From positions 1 through 8,361 of the forward strand of contig CAJLFQ010000088.1 of the NCBI GenBank assembly GCA_905205975.1: a DNA stretch of 8,361 bases. The letters are read 5' to 3'. This document shows positions 1 through 6,468 of the stretch, piece after piece (position 1 is the first letter of the stretch; the number at the start of each line of letters is the position of its first letter). The position numbers and the translations under genes are program-made. The DNA comes from an uncultured Eubacteriales bacterium. Lineage in GTDB: Bacteria; Bacillota; Clostridia; Oscillospirales; QAMX01. Under the pieces are notes generated by a model that saw nothing but the letters and a program-made list of their open reading frames with translations, was not told the DNA's origin and ran no database searches.

Positions 1-122
1 GAAAAAATAGATTAAGAAAGAAATAAATTGAGTGAACCGCGGACTGTCAAACGCCGAAGCGCCCGCATACACTGTATCGAGCGGCGAACGCAGCAATCGC
101 CGCTCTGAAAAGAGGGGTGAAA
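1..122 (+). promoter_or_regulatory. Leader upstream of the DUF3343 gene with palindrome and hairpin
   Basis: This stretch has no convincing gene. The first 30 bases are A-rich and the rest is GC-rich. An 11-bp palindrome, ATACA-C-TGTAT, lies at 67-77. Directly after it, GAGCGGCG (79-86) pairs perfectly with CGCCGCTC (98-105) around an 11-nt loop. No T-run follows the stem, so it does not look like an intrinsic terminator. The stem ends 6 nt before the Shine-Dalgarno of the next gene, so it could affect translation or mRNA stability. I could not identify a confident -35/-10 pair, and the promoter may lie before the window. A GTG-started frame from 32 overlaps the DUF3343 gene in another frame and is judged spurious. 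Confidence 0.4.
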
Positions 123-395
123 ATGGGAACAAACGGAGCGGCCGGGTGTTATGTGCTGGTGCGGTCGGTGACGTATGCCCAATCGCTGATGCGTGCCCTG
201 CGGACGAGAGGCATCCGGTCGCGGATGGTCCGAAGCCCGAAGAGCCTGTCGGAAAACGGCTGCGCACAGGCGGTTTTGATCCGGGAAAGCAGCCCGGGTG
301 TCATCCTGTCCGTGATGGCGGAAGCCGGTATTCCGCGATTCCGGATTTATACGACGGAAAACGGAAGCGATTTTCGAGCGTATTTCGGGAGTTAG
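123..395 (+). CDS. DUF3343 family protein, putative Se/S carrier-like
   Basis: Small 90-residue soluble protein resembling the DUF3343 family, thought to carry sulfur or selenium as a Cys-bound persulfide or selenide; that role is known mainly by association. The fold pattern fits: a hydrophobic first strand (CYVLVRS), a helix with MRALRTRGI, a basic strand ending in RSPKSLS, then a conserved-type Cys (C47) in SENGCAQAV and a C-terminal strand. In the family as I recall it, this Cys is usually followed by Gly; here it is Ala. I chose ATG 123 because GAGGGG at 112-117 sits 5 nt upstream. The GTG at 117 would overlap that ribosome site. The gene ends 30 nt before the cysteine desulfurase, a common pairing in Clostridia, which supports a sulfur-relay role. 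The family call rests on pattern and context, not on alignment. Confidence 0.72.
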   Translation: MGTNGAAGCYVLVRSVTYAQSLMRALRTRGIRSRMVRSPKSLSENGCAQAVLIRESSPGVILSVMAEAGIPRFRIYTTENGSDFRAYFGS

Positions 396-425
396 GAAAG
401 AGCGGGGGCAGACAGGTGAGCGGAT

Positions 426-1559
426 ATGATCTATTTTGACAATGCGGCGACATCTTTTGCACGCCCGTCTGCTGTCGGACGTGCAGCTGTTGAATCGCTC
501 CGGCATCATGCCGGGTATGGGCGGAGCGGCCATAAAGCGGCGGAGTCCGCCGCAGAAGCCGTTTTCGACTGCCGCGAAGCTGCTGCAAAGCTGTTTGGCC
601 TGCCGTCGCCGGAGCGGGTCGTCTTTTGCCTGAATGCAACGCAGGCGCTGAATACGGCGATTTTCGGTCTGCCGATGCGCGCAAAACGCGCGGTGATCTC
701 CGGGTATGAACACAACGCGGTCTATCGCCCGCTCATTGAACGCGGCCGGCGCGACGGCACAGAAACGGTGATTGCGCAAAGCCGGCTGTTTGACGAACAG
801 GAAGCGGCGGAAGTCTTTGATAAGCTGCTTGACGAGCGATGCGGGCTTTGCGTCTGCACGATGGTTTCCAACGTCTTTGGAAATCGCCTGCCGGTGGAGC
901 GCATTGGTGCGATGTGCGGTGAGCGCGGGATCCCATTTGTCGTCGACGCTTCTCAAGCGGCTGGAAGCCTGCCGGTGGATGTCCGGGCGATTCACGCGGA
1001 TGTCGTCTGCATGCCGGGTCACAAAGGGCTGCTGGGCCCGACAGGAACGGGGCTGATGCTTCTGTGCGGCACGCAGATGCCGGAGCCATTGCTCTATGGC
1101 GGAACAGGCAGCGAATCTGCCAGCCCGCACCTGCCGGACGCACCGCCGGAACGATTTGAAAGCGGGACGCTGAACATCGCAGGCATCTGCGGCCTGCGGG
1201 AAGGGATCCGCTATGTCGCCGAACATCGGGCAGCGATTCAGGCGAACGAGTCGGCGTTGGCCGTCTGGCTGAAAACCCGCCTGGCTGCCATCGACGGCGT
1301 CACGGTTTACGGCGAACCGCAGACGCCGTGCGGCCTGTTTTCGTTCAATGCCGACGGCTGGGACAGCGAGACGCTGGCTGCCGCACTGGCCGCACAGAAT
1401 ATCGCGGTGCGTGCCGGTCTGCATTGTGCGCCATTGGCACATCGGAGCGTCGGAACTGAAGCCCAGGGAACGGTGCGCGTCAGTTTCGGATGGGCCAGTC
1501 GGCAGGCCGAGGCGGAACGATTTGCGCAGGTGCTGGAAAAAATCCTGCGGTCAAAATAA
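426..1559 (+). CDS. Cysteine desulfurase family protein (class V aminotransferase fold)
   Basis: A 377-residue PLP enzyme expected to convert L-cysteine to L-alanine and pass the sulfur on as a persulfide. It begins with the family signature IYFDNAATS. Active-site features are in order: H96 in YEHNAVYRPL (stacks on PLP), D174 and Q177 in VVDASQAAG, the Schiff-base lysine K200 in MPGHKGLLGPTG, the FESGTLN segment near 244-250, and catalytic C334 in RAGLHCAPLAH. The short Cys loop and overall pattern suit the compact clostridial desulfurase group rather than NifS/IscS. ATG 426 has CAGGTGAG (413-420) 5 nt upstream. The partner is probably the DUF3343 protein just before it. No iscU, sufU or selD is visible, so the acceptor (Fe-S, thio-tRNA or selenium path) is open. 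A long open frame on the opposite strand is a codon-bias shadow. Confidence 0.92.
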   Translation: MIYFDNAATSFARPSAVGRAAVESLRHHAGYGRSGHKAAESAAEAVFDCREAAAKLFGLPSPERVVFCLNATQALNTAIFGLPMRAKRAVISGYEHNAVYRPLIERGRRDGTETVIAQSRLFDEQEAAEVFDKLLDERCGLCVCTMVSNVFGNRLPVERIGAMCGERGIPFVVDASQAAGSLPVDVRAIHADVVCMPGHKGLLGPTGTGLMLLCGTQMPEPLLYGGTGSESASPHLPDAPPERFESGTLNIAGICGLREGIRYVAEHRAAIQANESALAVWLKTRLAAIDGVTVYGEPQTPCGLFSFNADGWDSETLAAALAAQNIAVRAGLHCAPLAHRSVGTEAQGTVRVSFGWASRQAEAERFAQVLEKILRSK

Positions 1560-1563
1560 AACT

Positions 1564-1591
1564 TTGCTTTTGCAGCGGAATATGATATAAT
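1564..1591 (+). promoter_or_regulatory. Putative sigma-A promoter with extended -10 for the DnaD gene
   Basis: A perfect TATAAT lies at 1586-1591, preceded by TG at 1583-1584, giving an extended -10 (TGATATAAT). A weak -35, TTGCTT at 1564-1569, lies 16 nt upstream and matches only the TTG half. The site falls in an AT-rich island just after the desulfurase stop, in contrast with the GC-rich coding flanks. No terminator is visible between 1560 and 1585, so read-through from upstream is also possible. Transcription should start near 1598, leaving a leader of about 130 nt before the DnaD gene. Confidence 0.65.
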
Positions 1592-1600
1592 TATAAGAAA

Positions 1601-1720
1601 GAAGGGATGCGATACCGCCGCAGCCGCGGCGGTTCCTTCCCTGAACCAAAAGAACCCGAAAACAACCGGCTTCGGTTGCAAGCAAATAACGGCTGCCATG
1701 TAACGCAGCCAAAGGCAGGA
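1601..1720 (+). promoter_or_regulatory. Structured 5' leader of the DnaD gene: three hairpins with possible RBS masking
   Basis: Three perfect hairpins lie between the promoter and the start codon. Hairpin 1 pairs ACCGCCG (1614-1620) with CGGCGGT (1627-1633), flanked by a weaker outer pairing of AGGGA (1603-1607) with TCCCT (1638-1642). Hairpin 2 pairs CAACCG (1663-1668) with CGGTTG (1673-1678) around GCTT. Hairpin 3 pairs GGCTGC (1691-1696) with GCAGCC (1705-1710). CTGCC (1693-1697), part of the left arm of hairpin 3, can instead pair with GGCAG (1714-1718), which overlaps the ribosome binding site, so the two states exclude each other. This looks like a translational switch or autoregulatory leader. 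I do not recognise a known riboswitch class. An ORF could open at ATG 1607 in the DnaD frame, but these codons look non-coding. Confidence 0.45.
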
Positions 1721-1729
1721 TCAAACTGG

Positions 1730-2728
1730 ATGCTGAAATTCTCAACGCAAGCAGGAATTTACCTTGACGCTCAAACGGTGGACAGGCTTTGTGCGCTCGC
1801 CAACCCGGATGCCGTGCGTCTTTACTTATATGCCGCTGCGCACCGCGAAAACGATACATTGACCGCACAGGCGCTGCGCCTGACGCCGGATGCCCTGGCG
1901 GCGGCGGAACGCACTTTGATCGCCGCCCGGCTGGCGGCACCGGCGGAATCGGAACAGCCCGCAGAGCAGACCCTTTCCCGGAAACGGCAGATGCAGACGG
2001 AACCCCGGTATACGTCGGCAGAAGTCGCCGCATTGGTGACGTCAGATATGGCGTTTGCACAGATCGTCCGGGAGGCGGAAAGCGTGCTGAACCCGTGCCT
2101 CTGTGAAAGCGACCTGTGCGAATTGATGACCATCTACCGCTATTTCGGCATGCCTGCGGAATGCATGATTCTGCTGCTGCACTTCACCGCGGAACGCTCG
2201 GAACGTCAGACCGGCCGAAAACCGTCGCTGGCCACGGTCAAACGAGAGGCGCTGCGCTGGATGGAAAACGATATTATGACGCCGGAAGCGGCGGAACGTT
2301 TTGTCAGCAGGGAGTACCGGCTATTGGAAACCGTGGAACGTTTTGAAAACACGATCGGCTTTCAAGCCTATAAGCCGGATGAAAAACGCCTGCTCCGCTC
2401 ATGGGCGGAAATGGGCTTTGACGAACAGGCGGTGGCTTTTGCCAAAGAAATCACCATCCGGCGGATCGGCGAGCTTCAGCTCAAGTATGCAGGCAGCATT
2501 CTGAAAAACTGGAGCGAACAGCACCTGACCAACATTGACGCCATTGCGGCTTACGAGGCACAGCGTGAAAAGAACCATGAAGACGCGCGCATCGCCGCAG
2601 AAAAACGAAACGCCAAAAAACATCCGTCTGCGGCACAGTCGGCTTCCGGCAGTTTCTCCGCGGCAGAAATGACAGCCCTTCAGGAAATTCAGGATTATAT
2701 GACCCGAAACGGAGGCCGGAACGCATGA
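1730..2728 (+). CDS. DnaD domain protein (replication initiation/primosome)
   Basis: A 332-residue protein of the DnaD/DnaB-like primosome group, which in Firmicutes remodels DNA at oriC or stalled forks and helps recruit the replicative helicase. Residues 1-75 look like an N-terminal helical/winged-helix region. A proline-, Glu- and Gln-rich linker spans about 70-95. Two DnaD-like helical domains follow, around 97-180 and 195-262. The second ends in YAGSILKNW, a typical DnaD-domain tail motif. The last 70 residues are charged and low-complexity (EAQREKNHEDARIAAEKRNAKK), probably flexible and possibly DNA-binding. I chose ATG 1730 because AGGCAGGA (1713-1720) precedes it by 9 nt and the protein then starts at a conserved-looking MLKFSTQAGIYL. 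The frame runs back to 1607, but that part overlaps leader hairpins. It overlaps the helicase-loader gene by 4 bp (ATGA), so the two are probably co-translated partners. Confidence 0.88.
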   Translation: MLKFSTQAGIYLDAQTVDRLCALANPDAVRLYLYAAAHRENDTLTAQALRLTPDALAAAERTLIAARLAAPAESEQPAEQTLSRKRQMQTEPRYTSAEVAALVTSDMAFAQIVREAESVLNPCLCESDLCELMTIYRYFGMPAECMILLLHFTAERSERQTGRKPSLATVKREALRWMENDIMTPEAAERFVSREYRLLETVERFENTIGFQAYKPDEKRLLRSWAEMGFDEQAVAFAKEITIRRIGELQLKYAGSILKNWSEQHLTNIDAIAAYEAQREKNHEDARIAAEKRNAKKHPSAAQSASGSFSAAEMTALQEIQDYMTRNGGRNA

Positions 2729-3723
2729 CTTATGATGTGATTGCACTGAAAAAAGCACTGGATCGCTACGCCGCACAGCGCACGGAACGCGAATTGGCGC
2801 ATGCGCGCACGGTTCGCGAACTGAATACCCGGATTCCGCGGCTGGCAGAGATTGAGCGCGAACTTTCCAGCTGCGGTCTGATGATTGTGGAAAACGTCGT
2901 TAAGGGCGGAGAATCCATTGAACAGAATGTCGCCGATATCAAAGCGCATACCAAAACGCTCCGCGCAGAACGTGCCGCTCTGCTGAAAGAACACGGTCTG
3001 CCGTCGGATCTGATCGACGGTCACGCTTCGTGTCCGCACTGTAACGATACCGGGTATGTCGGCTCTGAAATGTGCGCGTGTCTGCGCGCCGTCTACCGGG
3101 AGGAACAGATGGAAAGCCTTTCCGAGCTGTTCTCTCAATCAGAAGGCAGAATCGAAACGTTTGACGAAATGCAGTATTCGCCGGTCAAGGCGGAAAACAA
3201 TCCGGTTGCACCGCGGGAATATATGCGCCTGATCGCAGAAAAGTGCAAAAAATATGCGGATGCGTTTTCCGATCAGTCGCCGAATCTGCTGTTCAGCGGC
3301 GAAAGCGGCGCCGGAAAAACATTTTTTATGGCCTGCATTGCACGCGCCGCTATCGAAAAAAACGCCTCAGTCGTCTATAAAACCGCATTTACACTGGCCA
3401 AGCAGTTTGAAGACGACCGCTTTTCCAGAAGCGAAGACGCCGATGCAGAACTCGAACGCTGCGCCAAATGCGATCTGCTTTTGATCGATAATCTTGGCAC
3501 AGAAACGACCACCGCGTATACGGCGTCTGCGCTGTATCAGCTGCTGAACCGGCGGATCGCGGCCAAACATCCGACGATTCTGGCCACAGCCATGAACATT
3601 GACGAAATTGCCGCACGCTACGGCTCGCATATGTCCGCCCGTCTCCGCTCCGATTTCATTTTGCTGCCGGTTTATCCGCGCATTCATGCCATCCGGAAAA
3701 CGCGCAGCATTTTGGAAATCTGA
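2725..3723 (+). CDS. DnaI/DnaC-type helicase loader, AAA+ ATPase
   Basis: A 332-residue AAA+ protein expected to load the replicative helicase onto DNA with the DnaD-domain protein encoded just before it. The N-terminal half has a charged coiled-coil-like stretch (about 5-90), then a zinc-binding motif with C103, C106, C117 and C119 (CPHC...CAC). The ATPase domain has Walker A GESGAGKT (192-199; K198, T199), Walker B LLLIDN (D255), and a likely Arg finger R306 in SARLRSDF. Two positions look unusual against the family as I remember it. The second acidic Walker B residue is Asn (N256), and the sensor-1 Asn appears replaced by Ala in ILATAMNIDEI. ATP binding looks intact, while hydrolysis may be altered. 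Start ATG 2725 has GGAGG (2711-2715) 9 nt upstream and overlaps the preceding stop. An IstB transposition helper is less likely, because no transposase gene is nearby. Confidence 0.9.
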   Translation: MTYDVIALKKALDRYAAQRTERELAHARTVRELNTRIPRLAEIERELSSCGLMIVENVVKGGESIEQNVADIKAHTKTLRAERAALLKEHGLPSDLIDGHASCPHCNDTGYVGSEMCACLRAVYREEQMESLSELFSQSEGRIETFDEMQYSPVKAENNPVAPREYMRLIAEKCKKYADAFSDQSPNLLFSGESGAGKTFFMACIARAAIEKNASVVYKTAFTLAKQFEDDRFSRSEDADAELERCAKCDLLLIDNLGTETTTAYTASALYQLLNRRIAAKHPTILATAMNIDEIAARYGSHMSARLRSDFILLPVYPRIHAIRKTRSILEI

Positions 3724-3773
3724 CGCACCTTCCCAAACCCACCATAGATTTTACAGCATAAAGTGAGCCGAAT

Positions 3774-4265
3774 ATGAAACAAACCGAAGAAAAAACAAAT
3801 GTCATGCGGACGCTGGACCGGCTGCACATTTCTTATGACGTCCATCACCCAGGGGACAGCGTTACAGCGCTCAGCGGCGTCGAAATTGCAAATCGCCTGC
3901 ACCAATCCCCAGATCGGATTTTCAAAACGCTGGTCACAACCGGGCACAGTGGAAAACATTATGTCTTTGTCATCCCGGCCGACAAAGAGCTGGATCTGAA
4001 AAAAGCGGCACTGGCTGTCGGGGAAAAATCAATCGCGATGCTCCTGCAAAAAGAGCTGCTCCCGCTGACCGGGTATGTACATGGCGGCTGCTCGCCGGTC
4101 GGCATGAAAAAGGCGTTTCAAACCGTTCTGGACGAAACGGCGGAATCGCAGCCGACGATTTTTGTCAGCGCCGGGAAAATCGGCAGTCAGATTGAGCTGT
4201 CCCCGGCGTCACTCCGGCAAGCCGTCCCATATACGCTGGCGCCGCTGACGCGATCGGAGGGCTGA
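3774..4265 (+). CDS. ybaK: Cys-tRNA(Pro) deacylase, YbaK/EbsC family
   Basis: A 163-residue single-domain editing enzyme that hydrolyses Cys-tRNA(Pro), made when prolyl-tRNA synthetase mischarges cysteine; it acts in trans in the cytoplasm. Recognisable family blocks run in order: KTNVMRTLD at the start, RIFKTLVTTG with the key lysine K51, YVFVIPADKELDLKKAA, AVGEKS, LLPLTGYVHGGCSPVGMKK (about 96-113), and IFVSAGKIGSQIELSP (129-144). The length is normal for the family. The 50-nt gap before it is AT-rich and has no clear promoter. The ribosome site is weak (AAGTGAG at 3761-3767, 6 nt before the ATG). The stop codon lies inside the mutY ribosome-binding region, so translation of the two genes is probably coupled. 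The INS/ProXp-type relatives share this fold, but the GGCSPVG block favours YbaK. Confidence 0.92.
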   Translation: MKQTEEKTNVMRTLDRLHISYDVHHPGDSVTALSGVEIANRLHQSPDRIFKTLVTTGHSGKHYVFVIPADKELDLKKAALAVGEKSIAMLLQKELLPLTGYVHGGCSPVGMKKAFQTVLDETAESQPTIFVSAGKIGSQIELSPASLRQAVPYTLAPLTRSEG

Positions 4266-4267
4266 AC

Positions 4268-5392
4268 ATGAACGAAACGGCACAATGCCTGACGGCGGTT
4301 CTCTCCTTCTGGCGGACGGAAGGTGAACCCCTGCTGGCGAAGCTGTCGCAAACATTGCCGGATTGGTTCGAGGGTCACGCGCGCGACTTGCCGTGGCGCG
4401 CCGACCGGGAGCCCTATCATGTCTGGCTGTCGGAAATCATGCTTCAGCAGACGCGGGCAGAAACCGTGAAGCCCTATTATGAGCGGTTTTTGCAGACGTT
4501 TCCAACGGTTGCGGCGCTTGCAGATGCCGTGGAACCGCAGGTCTTCAAGCTGTGGGAAGGTCTCGGCTATTATTCGCGCGCCAGAAACCTGCTGCAAACG
4601 GCCAAGCTCATCCAATCGAATTATGCGGGGCATTTTCCAACATCTTACGCAGAACTGCTGAAACTGCCCGGCATCGGCGCATATACTGCTGGCGCCATCG
4701 CATCCATCTGTTATGGTCAGCCGGTTGCCGCAGTCGACGGCAATGTGCTCCGTGTGGTGTCGCGCATCACCGAGCTGTACCTTCCGATTGATGAACCACT
4801 GGTTCGGCAGGGGGTTGCAGAGTCGCTCAGCCGCGTTTATCCGCTTGGCCGGTGCGGCGCATTTACGCAGAGCCTCATGGAGCTGGGCGCAACCGTCTGC
4901 GTTCCCAATGGCGCGCCCAAATGCGAACAATGCCCGGCCAATTCGTTCTGCCGGGCATATGCCGAACAAAGCGCAGATCTCCTTCCGGTCAGACGCCCGA
5001 AAAAAACGAGAGAAATCGAAGAAAAAACGGTGCTGATCCTGAAACATGCCGGCCGGCTTGCCGTCCGGCGCCGACAAGACAGCGGCTTGCTGGCCGGGTT
5101 ATGGGAGCTGCCGAACGTCGGCGGCTTTGCTTCGCCGGAAGAAATGCTCCAGCTGGCGGATGAATGGCATGCTGCGCCGACATGCATCTCGGCTCCATTT
5201 GAACGGAAACATATTTTTACCCATATCGAATGGCATATGCGGTGCTATGAACTGACCTGCGCGGAAATGCCGGACGATTTCATCTGGGCGACCGAAGAAA
5301 TGCTCCGACAGGAGATCACGCTTCCGACCGCTTTCCGCGTCTGCCTGGAACCCCAAAAAAGAAATCAAACGAAAGCGAAAGGTGAAAATTGA
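4268..5392 (+). CDS. mutY: A/G-specific adenine glycosylase MutY
   Basis: A 374-residue base-excision repair enzyme that removes adenine mispaired with 8-oxoguanine. The HhH-GPD domain carries catalytic E56 in SEIMLQQTRAETV, the helix-hairpin-helix LPGIGAYTAGAI (133-144), and catalytic D157 in AAVDGNVLRV. A [4Fe-4S] cluster motif follows with C211, C219, C222 and C228; the first gap is 7 residues rather than the 6 of E. coli MutY. The C-terminal NUDIX-like domain that recognises 8-oxoG (about 250-360) includes LLAGLWELPN and the HIFTHIEWHMRCYEL strand. About 27 extra residues precede the usual start of the fold, but GGAGG at 4256-4260 is placed well for ATG 4268, so I keep it. It starts 2 nt after the ybaK stop, and its own stop overlaps the manA start by 1 nt. 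Confidence 0.97.
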   Translation: MNETAQCLTAVLSFWRTEGEPLLAKLSQTLPDWFEGHARDLPWRADREPYHVWLSEIMLQQTRAETVKPYYERFLQTFPTVAALADAVEPQVFKLWEGLGYYSRARNLLQTAKLIQSNYAGHFPTSYAELLKLPGIGAYTAGAIASICYGQPVAAVDGNVLRVVSRITELYLPIDEPLVRQGVAESLSRVYPLGRCGAFTQSLMELGATVCVPNGAPKCEQCPANSFCRAYAEQSADLLPVRRPKKTREIEEKTVLILKHAGRLAVRRRQDSGLLAGLWELPNVGGFASPEEMLQLADEWHAAPTCISAPFERKHIFTHIEWHMRCYELTCAEMPDDFIWATEEMLRQEITLPTAFRVCLEPQKRNQTKAKGEN

Positions 5393-6432
5393 TGAACCTC
5401 TCTCCGATCAAAACGACACCCTGCTATAAATCAATGCCTTGGGGCGGGACGCTTCTGAATGAACAGTATGGCAAGCATTCCACTTTTCCTGTGACGGGCG
5501 AAAGCTGGGAGGCGGCTGACCATTTCAACGGGAAGACGCCGGCCTGCGGCGGTGCCTACGACGGCATGGATTTCTCGCAGATCATTGATGCCATGGGCGC
5601 CGACGCGTTCTTGGGGCGCAAAACGACGAGCGGGCATTTCCCGCTGCTGTTCAAACTGATCGATGCCAGGGAAAAACTGAGCGTTCAGGTTCATCCGAAT
5701 GACGAATATGCCAAGCGGGACGGCGACCTCGGCAAAACGGAAATGTGGATTGTTCTGCAATCCGAGCCGGGCGCGGGGCTCTACCTCGGTTTTGAGGAAG
5801 CCATCTCCAAAGAAACGTATCAGGCGCTCATTGAGAAAAATGAACTGGAATCCGCGCTGCATTTTGTCCCGGCATCTGTCGGCGATACCTTTTTCCTGCC
5901 GCCGGGTCTTGTCCATGCCATCGGAGCGGGTCTGGTAATTGCGGAAATCCAACAGTCGAGTGATGCGACTTACCGCGTGTATGACTGGGGGCGCATGGGC
6001 TTGGACGGCAAACCGCGTCAGCTGCATATTGCAAAAGCGCTCGACGTTACCAACACGGCGCTGAAGGGCGAATGCAGCACGCCGTTGACCCTTGACGCAG
6101 GCGGCGCAAAGATCGATATGATCAAAGCCTGTCCGCTCTTTGCAGCTCAGCGGATCCGTCTGGCAGACAGCTGCGCACTGAACACAAACGGCGATAGCTT
6201 CTCCATTCTGTTCTGCGCGTCCGGCAACCTGTCGGTTTCGACCTGTGACGGCGCGGTCACGCTGGAAAAAGGCATGACCGCTGTCATCCCGGCTGCGGCA
6301 CATGCGTTCTCGCTCCATGGAAAAGCGGAAGCGTACCGCTTCTTTGTCCCCGATATCGAAAAAGACATCGTCCAGCCGCTAAAGGCAGCCGGCTTCCCGG
6401 ATGAAGCCATCCGCCCGCTGCTGCACCGCTGA
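5392..6432 (+). CDS. manA: Mannose-6-phosphate isomerase, type I (zinc-dependent)
   Basis: A 346-residue cupin enzyme that interconverts mannose-6-phosphate and fructose-6-phosphate, linking mannose use or GDP-mannose supply with glycolysis. The N-terminus has MPWGGTLL and GESWEAADH. The zinc ligands are visible as Q99 and H101 in SVQVHPND, E117 in KTEMW, and H175 in PPGLVHAIGAG. The substrate-site segment EIQQSSDATYRVYDW (185-199) includes R195. The C-terminal part (about 225-346) forms a second cupin-like domain. The size matches the short Firmicutes type rather than the longer enteric form. I chose ATG 5392, with AAAGGTGA (5378-5385) 6 nt upstream. A TTG at 5389 is the only alternative and would crowd the same site. 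The A of the start codon is the last base of the mutY TGA, so translation is probably coupled. Confidence 0.93.
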   Translation: MNLSPIKTTPCYKSMPWGGTLLNEQYGKHSTFPVTGESWEAADHFNGKTPACGGAYDGMDFSQIIDAMGADAFLGRKTTSGHFPLLFKLIDAREKLSVQVHPNDEYAKRDGDLGKTEMWIVLQSEPGAGLYLGFEEAISKETYQALIEKNELESALHFVPASVGDTFFLPPGLVHAIGAGLVIAEIQQSSDATYRVYDWGRMGLDGKPRQLHIAKALDVTNTALKGECSTPLTLDAGGAKIDMIKACPLFAAQRIRLADSCALNTNGDSFSILFCASGNLSVSTCDGAVTLEKGMTAVIPAAAHAFSLHGKAEAYRFFVPDIEKDIVQPLKAAGFPDEAIRPLLHR

Positions 6433-6468
6433 GCGTCAAGCGCATAACATACCGGAAGGAGCGTATAT

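Noticed and set aside
32..439. A 135-residue + strand open frame starting with GTG at 32
   Set aside because: It overlaps the DUF3343 gene in another frame, lacks a good ribosome site and has a low-complexity Arg/Gly-rich composition.
12..1442. A 476-residue open frame on the minus strand covering the DUF3343 and desulfurase genes
   Set aside because: It lies opposite a clear desulfurase with intact catalytic motifs. Its protein is rich in Arg, Gln and His without any domain pattern, as expected for a frame kept open by GC-rich codon bias.
1698..1703. ATG-TAA minimal start-stop element in the loop of leader hairpin 3
   Set aside because: It has no ribosome site of its own, and a six-base match is expected by chance.
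1691..1725. Resemblance of GCAGCCAAAGGCAG to part of bacterial SRP RNA
   Set aside because: The diagnostic SRP core (paired AGGUC and GGAA-tetraloop region) is missing, and the match is a short chance similarity around a hairpin and ribosome site.
1607..1729. N-terminal extension of the DnaD protein to ATG 1607
   Set aside because: The 41 extra residues are encoded by the hairpin-rich leader, lie only about 10 nt after the likely transcription start and resemble no domain. ATG 1730 has a good ribosome site.
2725..3723. Reading the ATPase as an IstB transposition helper
   Set aside because: There is no IstA transposase or terminal repeat nearby. The N-terminal zinc motif and the overlap with a DnaD-domain gene fit a helicase loader.
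4187..5077. A 296-residue minus-strand open frame opposite mutY
   Set aside because: It is a shadow of a certain mutY gene, with no motif and no plausible ribosome site.
5431..6318. A 295-residue minus-strand open frame opposite manA
   Set aside because: It is a shadow of manA, whose zinc ligands and cupin motifs are all in place on the + strand.
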